Positions 30,355 through 37,546 of a stretch of DNA of 45,698 nt are shown here, piece by piece. A model generated the notes under the pieces. The model saw only the letters and a program-made list of their open reading frames with translations. It was not told the origin of the DNA and ran no database searches. Location: the IMG/VR virus record IMGVR_UViG_3300030328_002316, positions 1 through 45,698 of that record. One strand, 5' to 3'. The stretch is from a virus. The position numbers and the translations under genes are program-made. Each line of letters opens with the position of its first letter. Position 1 is the first letter of the stretch.

Positions 30355-30924
30355 ATGATTGAGGAATTTTTATTATGGGTACAACTGCTAAGCCAAGCCG
30401 CCCAAAACCAACAGGTTCTAGTAAACCAAAGTCAAAGTAATGTAATTTTTATTGCCTATATTATTACAATCAGGAAGTCGTACCTATTCGGTTCGGCTTT
30501 TTTATTTTCGCTTATTGTTTCTATTTCAGAGTTAATTCCATCTAATTTACCTAGCGATTTGCACGGCTTAGTTTTTTATTGTGCGACATTGCTCACATGG
30601 CTATCTGTCGCTAGCTTACATATACGCCAAACATCAAGCAAAAACACGCTAATATGCTGTGCTATAATGATTTTATTCTTATTAACCATGGCGTGGGATT
30701 CATATATAAATGCATATACTGAGACTTTTATTTGGCGCAATTATGAGAACATCATTCTGCTCATTCATGTGTGCATCATTATATCGCTTTATAAACCAAG
30801 AGCCATCATTGACGGTTTGGTGGATAAGTTTATCAACGCTGTCAATCTGCTGCGCAATAATTACGCTTGCTTATATTTTTGGTATACTATTAAAAATTGG
30901 CAAATCAACAAAAGACTATTATGA
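30355..30924 (+). CDS. Multi-pass membrane protein, start uncertain
   Basis: Up to 189 residues with four hydrophobic helices (LFGSAFLFSLIVSISEL, LHGLVFYCATLLTWLSVASL, TLICCAIMILFLLTMAW, IILLIHVCIIISLY). The stop overlaps the next ATG (ATGA). The first ATG (30355) has no ribosome binding site and its first 28 codons overlap the 21-residue gene, so the real start may be a rare codon downstream. Possibly holin-like; this is a guess from topology. Confidence 0.5.
   Translation: MIEEFLLWVQLLSQAAQNQQVLVNQSQSNVIFIAYIITIRKSYLFGSAFLFSLIVSISELIPSNLPSDLHGLVFYCATLLTWLSVASLHIRQTSSKNTLICCAIMILFLLTMAWDSYINAYTETFIWRNYENIILLIHVCIIISLYKPRAIIDGLVDKFINAVNLLRNNYACLYFWYTIKNWQINKRLL
30375..30440 (+). CDS. 21-residue Pro/Lys/Ser peptide
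   Basis: ATG 30375 with GAGGA eight bases upstream encodes MGTTAKPSRPKPTGSSKPKS followed by K and TAA. Very short Pro/Lys peptides of this kind precede membrane or connector genes in several phages. It lies within the membrane-protein frame in another phase. Confidence 0.5.
   Translation: MGTTAKPSRPKPTGSSKPKSK
30476..30503 (+). terminator. Candidate intrinsic terminator inside membrane gene
   Basis: AGTCGTACC, loop TATTC, GGTTCGGCT (9 pairs with one mismatch and one G-T) and TTTTTT. If active it would limit expression of the connector genes from the promoter at 30331. Confidence 0.4.
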
Positions 30925-31241
30925 GTGACGAAAACGCAGCAGAAATAAGGCACATTAACAAAAACATTGAGTCTATGTCAGCAGCAGTTAGCAATCTGGC
31001 AAACTCGGTTAATGAGCTGGTTATTCAAGAGCGCGTGCGCGCAGAGCGTGACGCAAGCATGGATATTAGAGTGACAAAGGTTGAGGAAAAGATTAGCATT
31101 CATCAGCCGCACATTGACTGGATAGGCGGAATAAAAAAGATATTTGATTCCGTACTAGTTAAATGGGGCATTCCTATTTTTTGTATTGGTATTTTAGCTG
31201 TTGCAGCAAAAGCGGCTGGTATACCTGTTTTTGGGGGCTAA
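30921..31241 (+). CDS. Coiled-coil protein with C-terminal membrane helix
   Basis: 106 residues from ATG 30921. The first 70 are coiled coil (ESMSAAVSNLANSVNELVIQ), then WGIPIFCIGILAVAAKAAGI is a membrane helix. It resembles XhlA/haemolysin-like phage membrane proteins in layout. A role in lysis or DNA entry is possible. Confidence 0.55.
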   Translation: MSDENAAEIRHINKNIESMSAAVSNLANSVNELVIQERVRAERDASMDIRVTKVEEKISIHQPHIDWIGGIKKIFDSVLVKWGIPIFCIGILAVAAKAAGIPVFGG

Positions 31242-31242
31242 T

Positions 31243-31395
31243 ATGGCTAAAGGTAAATTAATGGTTGATTTTAAGATTAAGCATACATGGTTTATTATGC
31301 CGGTAAACTACATGCTCATTAATTTAGGTTTTAACCCTTGGATTCCTAGCTTCTGCATTAAGCTGGGAAAACCTTATTTTGTGGAGGGTAAGTAA
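31243..31395 (+). CDS. 50-residue small protein
   Basis: ATG 31243 with GGGGG upstream. MAKGKLMVDFKIKHTWFIMP then NYMLINLGFNPWIP is amphipathic and aromatic. No family recognised. Confidence 0.5.
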   Translation: MAKGKLMVDFKIKHTWFIMPVNYMLINLGFNPWIPSFCIKLGKPYFVEGK

Positions 31396-31396
31396 C

Positions 31397-31780
31397 ATGC
31401 CATTCACATTAGAAACAGTTAAAGCATACGGCGCATCTGGCAATGATGTTTTTATTCAGGCCAAGATTGATGCTTTTACAGATACTTACACTTGCTTAAC
31501 GACTTCATACAGCATTGCTATTGCTGACGATATTGCCAACAGCTACGTTGCAGGCACTATTCAAGAGTCAAGCGGTGAAGCGCAAGTGACATCAACTAAA
31601 GCTCCAAATGGCGCAAGCACTAACTTTAAGCAAAGCAAGTATGGTGATTCAGGCGAGTATTCAAATGGCTTATTAGCTAATGCTTATTTAAACGATGTTA
31701 ATTACTGCTTGCCAATTGATAACTCAACTTTCTTTATTGGCGTTGCTGGCTCCACTTATGAAGCGGATAACCCACAATGA
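31397..31780 (+). CDS. Head-tail connector, adaptor-like
   Basis: 127 residues from ATG 31397 (GGAGGG upstream). DVFIQAKIDAFTDTYTCLTT, IADDIANSYVAGTI and NGLLANAYLNDVNYC are helices like those in DUF4054-type adaptors. It is the first of four ordered connector genes. Position supports the call more than motif. Confidence 0.55.
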   Translation: MPFTLETVKAYGASGNDVFIQAKIDAFTDTYTCLTTSYSIAIADDIANSYVAGTIQESSGEAQVTSTKAPNGASTNFKQSKYGDSGEYSNGLLANAYLNDVNYCLPIDNSTFFIGVAGSTYEADNPQ

Positions 31781-32133
31781 GTAAGCCTATGCGTTTTACC
31801 GCAAATAAAACCGTTACAATATGGTTTAAGCGCGTTACCGGTATAGGCTACGAAAAGACTGTGACTTATGACCGCGTTACGACTAAAGCATGTTATGAGC
31901 AAGGCGGCAGCAGTCAGCATTCAGACTCTATGGGTGATTTATTTACACCTAAGTCTGTTTATTGGATGGAAGTTTTAAGCGAAAATCCGCGCCTAGGTGA
32001 TTACATTGCATTAGGCGACCAATCTACTATTGAAAAACCAACGGACGCAGTTAAAGCGGAAGAAATACGGATTTCAGCTTTGCAGGATTGCTCACTGATT
32101 GGCGATGTTGACGATTTAAAGGTTGTGACTTAA
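31777..32133 (+). CDS. Head closure/stopper-like protein
   Basis: 118 residues, beta: VTIWFKRVTGIGYEKTVTYD, YWMEVLSENPRLGDYIALGD. Between the adaptor-like and gp10-like genes, the usual place of a stopper. Overlaps both neighbours. Confidence 0.55.
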   Translation: MSKPMRFTANKTVTIWFKRVTGIGYEKTVTYDRVTTKACYEQGGSSQHSDSMGDLFTPKSVYWMEVLSENPRLGDYIALGDQSTIEKPTDAVKAEEIRISALQDCSLIGDVDDLKVVT

Positions 32134-32528
32134 TGCCAGTTACAGGCGCTAATAAGATAAAAGCTAGAATGAAAAGCTTTGTTGGTGATGTTACCAATAA
32201 AAAAAGCTTGCAGTTTATTAATGCTGTAGGTGCGCAAGCTGGTATTTTATCAAAGGAAAAAGCGCCGCTTGAGTTTGGTACGTTGCATAATAGCCAAAGA
32301 TTTGACGTTGTAAAAGGTGCGGGATATATAAAAGGCACTTTGAGCTATAACACTAAATACGCCTCAATTCTTAATAATGGTATTTACAAGTGGAAACCAA
32401 GACCGCCTGCAAATAAAAAAGGGCCAGCGTGGAATCCCAACGCAGCGCCACACTTTTTAGAGTACGGTTTCGAATCACCAGATGGCCAAGCGATGATTAA
32501 AAAATACTTAGAGATATTTAAAATATGA
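32133..32528 (+). CDS. HK97 gp10-like tail completion/neck protein
   Basis: 131 residues. KAPLEFGTLHNSQRFDVV, YNTKYASILNNGIYKWKP and NPNAAPHFLEYGFES follow the gp10 family order (Pro/Gly-x-Leu, Tyr-x-x-x-Leu-x-x-Gly, His-Phe-Leu). It joins head and tail. Confidence 0.75.
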   Translation: MPVTGANKIKARMKSFVGDVTNKKSLQFINAVGAQAGILSKEKAPLEFGTLHNSQRFDVVKGAGYIKGTLSYNTKYASILNNGIYKWKPRPPANKKGPAWNPNAAPHFLEYGFESPDGQAMIKKYLEIFKI

Positions 32529-32977
32529 CATTACTCGCAGATTTTGAGCAGCAAAGATTATTAAATCATATTCGCACAAGTGGATTGCTTGACGGCTTCA
32601 CTGACTTTTTAGGTAATGCGCAAGGTGCAACACAAAGCACATCTTCTTATATTGTTGATATGACCACTTACCCTAAAAACGAGCGATTGTTACAAGTTAG
32701 GCTTTCAGGTAATGACCAATTTGCTGATGGTAGCATTGGCATGACTCAATACCCTTGCAGCGTTTACGTATTTAGCAAAGCAAACATTGAAGACGAAGGC
32801 GTAACAAGCGGATTAACGTCTGACTTAATCAAATGGTTACGCGCTAACTATCGAAGTGATGATGAGTGCATTATATCAATTCAAGTACTAGGAAAAGGCG
32901 GCCCATACATGATGGAAGATAGTCGCGTTTACTTTGAAATACCATTAAATGTGCGATTTACTGAAATTAATGGTTGA
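32525..32977 (+). CDS. Tail terminator protein
   Basis: 150 residues, starting with an amphipathic helix and a beta sheet (ERLLQVRLSGNDQFADGS, YPCSVYVFSKAN), ending in strand VYFEIPLNVRFTEIN. Typical of gpU-like tail terminators, and it follows the gp10-like gene. A -35-like TTGACG overlaps its stop codon. Confidence 0.65.
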   Translation: MTLLADFEQQRLLNHIRTSGLLDGFTDFLGNAQGATQSTSSYIVDMTTYPKNERLLQVRLSGNDQFADGSIGMTQYPCSVYVFSKANIEDEGVTSGLTSDLIKWLRANYRSDDECIISIQVLGKGGPYMMEDSRVYFEIPLNVRFTEING

Positions 32978-33002
32978 CGCGTTAATTAAATTATACTATT
33001 GT
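32974..33002 (+). promoter_or_regulatory. Candidate promoter for the RNA/tRNA region
   Basis: TTGACG (32974-32979) with TATTGT at 17 bases (32997-33002); a better -10, TATACT (32992-32997), sits at a 12-base spacer. It precedes 825 bases without a protein gene. Confidence 0.45.
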
Positions 33003-33310
33003 TTGTTTTGTGCAGTGCGAAGTATGGCACGTAAAGACACATTGACTATTGGAGCTTTTGTTAGCGTATTGCAGTTTTGAGAGTGGAAAGCGCTTCATCT
33101 AGTTTATTGTTATCTGGGTGTTAAACTAAATAAACGACAAGGAAAATGTGATTAGGCAACCTTGTAAAAAACTTATAAGAGTCGCATTCGCAAGACCAAA
33201 AAGTGCGGACGCTTAGGAAAGACTAAGCCTTAAGGTAGGAGGTGATTTATCTACCAGCTAGGAGGTTAGACTAGTATTGCTAAGCACAGTCGAGAGATAG
33301 AGCGAGGCAG
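33003..33310 (+). ncRNA. Structured noncoding RNA candidate with super Shine-Dalgarno
   Basis: About 300 bases with no coding frame but several local stems: GTGC/GCAC at 33010-33031, TAGTTTA/TAAACTA near 33099-33127, ACAAGG/CCTTGT near 33138-33167, GCTTAG-GAAAGA-CTAAGC at 33211-33228, GGTAG/CTACC around 33235-33255, CTAG/CTAG at 33258-33273. AGGAGGTGAT (33237-33246) is a 10-base complement of the 16S 3' end and AGGAGGTT follows at 33260, neither with a normal start codon at working distance. It lies just upstream of tRNA-Pro and probably shares its transcript. Confidence 0.45.
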
Positions 33311-33317
33311 AATTAAA

Positions 33318-33394
33318 CAGGATGTAGCTCAGCTTGGTAGAGTAGCTCGTTTGGAACGAGGCGGTCATAGGTTCAAATCCTATCATCCTGACCA
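33318..33394 (+). tRNA. tRNA-Pro (UGG)
   Basis: 77 bases with encoded CCA. Acceptor CAGGATG/CATCCTG, C1-G72 and A73 as in bacterial tRNA-Pro, D-loop AGCTTGGTA, anticodon loop TTTGGAA with TGG at 33352-33354, T-arm ATAGG-TTCAAAT-CCTAT. One mismatch (G-G) closes the anticodon stem. It reads CCA and, by wobble, other Pro codons. Confidence 0.92.
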
Positions 33395-33549
33395 ATCACT
33401 TAGGTGATATAAATAGAATGCAATGGTATGTGTAATTGGTATGAATTGAAGGGCGCAGGTATTGCTGCGGATATGGAATTGATCAACCAAACGGCAAAAT
33501 CCTTTCAATTTCTCAGTTCGAATCTGAGTACACATAACCGGTGCATTCC
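33395..33549 (+). ncRNA. tRNA-like structured element, not a canonical tRNA
   Basis: A small hairpin ATCAC-TTAG-GTGAT (33395-33408) separates it from tRNA-Pro. Then 8 pairs TATGTGTA/TACACATA enclose a perfect T-arm CTCAG-TTCGAAT-CTGAG (33512-33528) and one long arm (AATTGAAGG with CCTTTCAATT, one bulge) that carries CGCAG-GTATTG-CTGCG. An outer helix GAATGCA (33416) pairs with TGCATTC (33542). No normal D or anticodon arm can be drawn and no CCA follows. It may be a degenerate or expanded tRNA, or a tRNA mimic. Confidence 0.45.
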
Positions 33550-33571
33550 GTACCAATCAAATTAGATTTAG

Positions 33572-33597
33572 CCGCTCATTAATTTGGGCGGTTTTTT
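33572..33597 (+). terminator. Intrinsic terminator after tRNA-like element
   Basis: CCGCTCA, loop TTAATT, TGGGCGG (7 pairs, one T-G), TTTTTT. It ends the RNA/tRNA transcript. Confidence 0.8.
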
Positions 33598-33691
33598 GAA
33601 AGAGTTTATTGGTGTGATTATCAATTAACCCGTTAAGTCGTTTCGATAAGTTCCGCGCAAGGCTGAAAGTAATCACAACCAATACACTTTC
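33598..33691 (+). other. Long imperfect hairpin, possible attenuator part
   Basis: TATTGGTGTGATTA (33607-33620) pairs with TAATCACAACCAATA (33670-33684) with one bulge; GAAAGAGT (33598) with ACACTTTC (33684) extends it. The enclosed ACCCGTTAAG (33628-33637) is an exact 10-base complement of CTTAACGGGT (33718-33727) in the next terminator. Confidence 0.55.
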
Positions 33692-33710
33692 ATTTTGACC
33701 CTCCAAACCA

Positions 33711-33735
33711 AAACCACCTTAACGGGTGGTTTTTT
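33711..33735 (+). terminator. Intrinsic terminator before tail tube gene
   Basis: AAACCACC, loop TTAACG, GGTGGTTT with T-run to 33735. Its loop and 3' arm can pair instead with 33628-33637. A new late promoter follows at 33752. Confidence 0.8.
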
Positions 33736-33751
33736 ATTGCCTGCGTATAAG

Positions 33752-33760
33752 TGTTATAAT
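33752..33760 (+). promoter_or_regulatory. Late-type extended -10 promoter for tail tube gene (TGT-TATAAT)
   Basis: TGTTATAAT ends 43 bases before the ATG at 33803, with no evident -35. Confidence 0.65.
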
Positions 33761-33802
33761 GCCTTTGATAACGTTATCAACAATTATTTGAGGTATAAAA
33801 TT

Positions 33803-34318
33803 ATGGCAACATGTGACAGCCAACCAATTGGCATCGGTCGCGGTCTGGTACTTTCTTGGGTTCAAGGATGCGGTACAGATGACCCACTTTCAACAGCAAC
33901 AACACCACTTGTTTACACCAAGCTTGGCTTTGTGGAAACTCGCGGCGAAAACCTAACGCCACGCACAGTAACAAGTAACACTGACTCAAGCGGAATCTAC
34001 ACTGACACTACTGTAATTGGTAGTGACATTGAGATTACAGCAAGCGTACTTGATGCAAAAGATGTAGCAAACGTAAGTTCTCAACAAGCTTTGCGCACTT
34101 ACTACATCACAGAAGTTCAAGCAGGACGTCAACCGTCTGTTTGGGTGCGTATTCTTGACCCGCTACTAGAAGAGTATCGATATTACTTCTGTAACATTAC
34201 ATCACTAGGTCGCAGCGCTGAGAATGAGGGAAACCGTACTGGTGAGTTTACCTTTACGGCTATCCCGACATATGACGAAGCAAACGCAACTTATCAAGCG
34301 GAAGTTATTGCCCCTTAA
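33803..34318 (+). CDS. Major tail (tube) protein
   Basis: 171 residues from ATG 33803 (GAGGT upstream; an upstream extension lies across the promoter and terminator and is rejected). Beta-rich: YTKLGFVETRGENLTPRTVT, SDIEITASVLDAKDVANVSS, RYYFCNITSLGRSAENEGNR, FTFTAIPTYDEA. Length and place before the tape measure fit a lambda gpV-like tube protein. Confidence 0.75.
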   Translation: MATCDSQPIGIGRGLVLSWVQGCGTDDPLSTATTPLVYTKLGFVETRGENLTPRTVTSNTDSSGIYTDTTVIGSDIEITASVLDAKDVANVSSQQALRTYYITEVQAGRQPSVWVRILDPLLEEYRYYFCNITSLGRSAENEGNRTGEFTFTAIPTYDEANATYQAEVIAP

Positions 34319-34319
34319 G

Positions 34320-34922
34320 TTATTTAGCCGCTCTTTTTAGGGCGGCTTTTCTGTCTAGTTCATCCTGATAATCCATAAGCCTTTGCTGCTCTGCTTTGCT
34401 TAATTTCTCATCACGCTTTTTCTTAGCTTCTGGGAATTTAATATCCCACGCCATTAGAAATTCTGTCATTGTCATATCGGCGGCTTGCTCGCGAGTTTTA
34501 TTTAAATGCTCCTGTGCTAATCCCATATACATATAAGCGTCAAATTCTTTCATTGGCTCACCATCGCCACCACTCTCATCGCTTGTAACGCCTACCACGC
34601 CGTGCTTAATGCAATGTGACGCTAACACCACAATATCACTCATAAAGTCGCTTGACGGTGGGTTAACAAGCTTTAACTTGCCATTATCGTAAACCTTAAA
34701 CCTACCAGTTGCTTTTTCAGGAAGTTTAGGCTCACAACACGCTTGCACAATTTCTAGCGCTCTATGATATTGCCAATTTATTGACGGGCAATTAAAAAAT
34801 GAAGTTACCGTTTCAATTATTTCTTTTGGTGTGCCTAGCTTGTCAATATTTTGGAATGTAGGTGATAACTTGTATTCAACATCGTCAATATAAATTGCTG
34901 CAAATCCATAACGAGTAAGCAT
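34320..34922 (-). CDS. Tail assembly chaperone-like protein on the opposite strand
   Basis: 200 residues. LSPTFQNIDKLGTPKEIIET, YHRALEIVQACCEPKLPEK, FMSDIVVLASHCIKHGVVGV and MTMTEFLMAWDIKFPEAKKK match phage tail-chaperone proteins of the DUF6246 type. It lies exactly between tail tube and tape measure, where chaperones are expected, but is encoded on minus. AAGG precedes the ATG. A hairpin AGCCGC/GCGGCT with TTTT at 34325-34350 inside its 3' end may stop the convergent tail tube transcript. No frameshift site is needed in this layout. Confidence 0.7.
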   Translation of the reverse strand: MLTRYGFAAIYIDDVEYKLSPTFQNIDKLGTPKEIIETVTSFFNCPSINWQYHRALEIVQACCEPKLPEKATGRFKVYDNGKLKLVNPPSSDFMSDIVVLASHCIKHGVVGVTSDESGGDGEPMKEFDAYMYMGLAQEHLNKTREQAADMTMTEFLMAWDIKFPEAKKKRDEKLSKAEQQRLMDYQDELDRKAALKRAAK

Positions 34923-34943
34923 GAATGAAAGCCTTATTAGCTG

Positions 34944-34952
34944 TGTTATAAT
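34944..34952 (+). promoter_or_regulatory. Late-type extended -10 promoter for tape measure operon (TGT-TATAAT)
   Basis: TGTTATAAT ends 35 bases before the ATG at 34987. The TTATAA core is self-complementary, so it may also start leftward transcription of the chaperone gene. Confidence 0.65.
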
Positions 34953-34986
34953 GCGTATAGTTTACATTATTTTTGGATTGTTTTGA

Positions 34987-37074
34987 ATGACTGAGAATTT
35001 AGGTTCGATTAGGTATGACGTAGAGGTTGGCACTGCTGGTATGCTAAAAGCCGAGTCAGTCGTAAGTAAAAGCACAACAAATGTAGCAAATGATTTTAAA
35101 AAGATAGACAACGCTGCAAAAAACACAAATATACAAATGACAAAAGCGGCTGCTGGCGTGCGTAAAGGCGTGCAGGCTAATCTCGGTCAAGCCGGCATTC
35201 AGGTGCAACAATTTGTAGGGCAATTACAAGGCGGTCAATCCGCAATGGTTGCACTTGCTCAGCAGTCAGCGGATTTAGGTATTGTACTTGGTGCGCCGTT
35301 GATTGGTGTGTTCGTGTCGCTTGCCGCTGTGCTTGCTGGCACTCTTGCCCCTGCAATATTTGGCAGCACATCAAATATAGAGAAACTGCAAAAAGCAATA
35401 GAAAGCACCAAGGCAGTAATGTCAATTGGTGCAAGTGGCGTTGCTGAATATACTGAGGAAATGAAGCGATTAAATACCGCATCTGAAACGCTGGCAAAAA
35501 TAAAAATAGCATTGGCAATGACTCAAAACGCAGAAGCTATGAAAGCTGCGCGAAAAGAATCATCAGCATTACGTGCTGACTTGTTTGGATTCCAAGAAAC
35601 AGCTCAAGATGCAGCGGAAAGACTGACTGGATTAACATCTAAAGCAGATGACATTCAGGGTATAGCTCTTGCCATGAGGGATTTCAACTCAGCTGCAAGT
35701 GACGATAAAAAACTAAAGGCATTAAAAGAAGCGGAAGAGTTGCTTTTAGGCTTAAGTAAGGATGGCGTATTCCCAACAAAAGAGCTGGCTGATTATGCGC
35801 AAACATTCCTAACTCTATCAGATTCAGTAAGGCAGACAATAGCAAATAACAAAGCCCTGAAAGAGTCACAAGATGATCTTGCAGAGTCAAACAGAGTAAG
35901 CGAAGATTCATTTAATGATATGAAAAACGCCTTACTAGGTAACATCATTGAGCTGAAAAGCGGCGAGCGTGCAGCACTTAAATGGTCGTTATTAATGCAG
36001 GGTCTTGATGCTGACCAGCAAGCCCAGATATTAAGGCTGTATGATAAAAAAGAAGCTTTAGAAGCTACCAACAAGGCTACTGAGGAAGCAATAAAAGCTA
36101 ACGAGCGTTACGATGAGTCAGTTAGAAAGCAAACCGAATCTGATTTAGCTTGGTTTGAGCAGCAGGAGCAATGGCTAAAAGACCAGAGCAAACAGAAAGC
36201 CGCAACGCTAACAACGCAAGTGCAAAGTATAGGCCTGACTCCACTTGAGCAAATACAAGCACAGTATGATGCTGAAAAGGCACTACTAGAACAAGCAGAG
36301 GCTGACAAGGTTGAAATAGTTGGCACATACGCAGAAAGATACGCCCAAATAGAAGCTGAAAAGCAAGATAGAATTAGGAGCCTGCAAGGTGAAACAAGCC
36401 AATTCATGGAAAATGCATTTGGCAATCTTGACACTCAAATAGCCGGCACGCTTGGTAATATAGTTTTAGGTGCGCAAGATGGTGAAGAAGCGCTAAAGGG
36501 ATTAGCGAGAACAATACTAACTCAAGTTGTTGGCGCTATAATTCAACAAGGTATCGCGTCCGCAATAGCAAGCAGTACAGCAGCAACAGCACAAACAGCA
36601 GCTAATGCCACGGTATTAAGCACAGCAGTACCGTTAGCAGCTGCAACTTCACTGGCAAGCTTTGGTGCAAACTCAGGGCCAGCTTTAGCAGGTATAGCAG
36701 CAGTATCAGCCGCAGCAGCAGCTTTGCCGTCTTTGATGGGTGGTCGTCAATATGGCGGGCCAGTATCGCAAGGTATGTATCGAGTTAATGAAACTGGTAC
36801 ACCTGAGATTTACAGCCAAGGTGGTAAAGATTATTTAATGAATACAAAAAACGCTAATATAACGCCACTTGATAAGGCGGGTGGTGGATCGCAAATGCCG
36901 CAAATTATAGTTAACAATAACAGCCCTGAAAAAGCATATGTAACTTATGACGAGGCTGCAAACATTGCTAATGTTCAAATTGGTAGAGAGGCTAAGAAAG
37001 CGTCACAAGGTCGCGGTTCGCTTTATAATGGGCTAAGCAAAGGCACTAACGTAAAAAATAACGCTAGGAGATAA
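34987..37074 (+). CDS. Tape measure protein
   Basis: 695 residues. N-terminal coiled region (VVSKSTTNVANDFKKIDNAA), a hydrophobic segment LGIVLGAPLIGVFVSLAAVL, a long helical central part, and a C-terminal membrane-like Ala-rich region (LSTAVPLAAATSLASFGANS) followed by GGRQYGGPVSQGMYRVNETG, the typical TMP end. It sets tail length and is injected. The ribosome binding site is weak (GGA about 12 bases upstream). Confidence 0.88.
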   Translation: MTENLGSIRYDVEVGTAGMLKAESVVSKSTTNVANDFKKIDNAAKNTNIQMTKAAAGVRKGVQANLGQAGIQVQQFVGQLQGGQSAMVALAQQSADLGIVLGAPLIGVFVSLAAVLAGTLAPAIFGSTSNIEKLQKAIESTKAVMSIGASGVAEYTEEMKRLNTASETLAKIKIALAMTQNAEAMKAARKESSALRADLFGFQETAQDAAERLTGLTSKADDIQGIALAMRDFNSAASDDKKLKALKEAEELLLGLSKDGVFPTKELADYAQTFLTLSDSVRQTIANNKALKESQDDLAESNRVSEDSFNDMKNALLGNIIELKSGERAALKWSLLMQGLDADQQAQILRLYDKKEALEATNKATEEAIKANERYDESVRKQTESDLAWFEQQEQWLKDQSKQKAATLTTQVQSIGLTPLEQIQAQYDAEKALLEQAEADKVEIVGTYAERYAQIEAEKQDRIRSLQGETSQFMENAFGNLDTQIAGTLGNIVLGAQDGEEALKGLARTILTQVVGAIIQQGIASAIASSTAATAQTAANATVLSTAVPLAAATSLASFGANSGPALAGIAAVSAAAAALPSLMGGRQYGGPVSQGMYRVNETGTPEIYSQGGKDYLMNTKNANITPLDKAGGGSQMPQIIVNNNSPEKAYVTYDEAANIANVQIGREAKKASQGRGSLYNGLSKGTNVKNNARR

Positions 37075-37075
37075 T

Positions 37076-37546
37076 ATGGCAATTCCAACAGATTACCCAC
37101 ACGGCATATTGCCAGACCCGCTGATAGGAAAGCAACGCAGTGTCATGCAAAAGTTTGACACTCGCGAAAACTTTGACGGCAAAAGTATAGTTAGACCTAA
37201 GCGTGACTTTTCAACGGTTTACTTTGATGTGTCATTTTTAATTGCAGAAAGTAAAAAGCAACTGTTTGCGCTGTGGCTAACAAAGGTTGATAAGGGTCAG
37301 AATTTCAAAATAAGCCTTAAAACTGAAGGTGGATTTAACGAATATACTGTACATTGGACTGTAGTTCCTGAAAACCCAAGGGAGTTTCAGGGTTATTACA
37401 CGTATCAAGGCACACTTTATGCTGACCAGTTATTGCAAGGTTTTGAAGGTGCAACAGAAGCAGACCTTAATGCCTATTGGAAGATTCTTGTTGATGGTGG
37501 AGTTAACCCGCTTGCTATAACTGTAAATGAGAATTGGCCATCATGA
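37076..37546 (+). CDS. Minor tail protein (distal tail)
   Basis: 156 residues. IPTDYPHGILPDPLIGKQRS, RRDFSTVYFDVSF-like strand, FQGYYTYQGTLYADQLLQGF. Follows the tape measure by one base (GGAG upstream) in the position of lambda gpM-like proteins. Confidence 0.65.
   Translation: MAIPTDYPHGILPDPLIGKQRSVMQKFDTRENFDGKSIVRPKRDFSTVYFDVSFLIAESKKQLFALWLTKVDKGQNFKISLKTEGGFNEYTVHWTVVPENPREFQGYYTYQGTLYADQLLQGFEGATEADLNAYWKILVDGGVNPLAITVNENWPS

Noticed and set aside
30710-30928. Hydrophobic 72-codon plus frame
   Set aside because: Overlaps the four-helix membrane frame in another phase, has no ribosome binding site and begins mid-gene.
33003-33310. RNase P RNA, tmRNA or group I intron
   Set aside because: Local matches (AGGAAAGACT, TTAGACTAG) are too short and the conserved cores are not in order.
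33416-33548. Second canonical tRNA, including a selenocysteine-type one with an 8-bp acceptor
   Set aside because: The T-arm and acceptor fit, but no D-arm, no U33-containing anticodon loop and no CCA could be placed.
34300-34990. Programmed frameshift between chaperone and tape measure genes
   Set aside because: The chaperone is on the other strand, so a gpG-gpGT type frameshift is impossible here.
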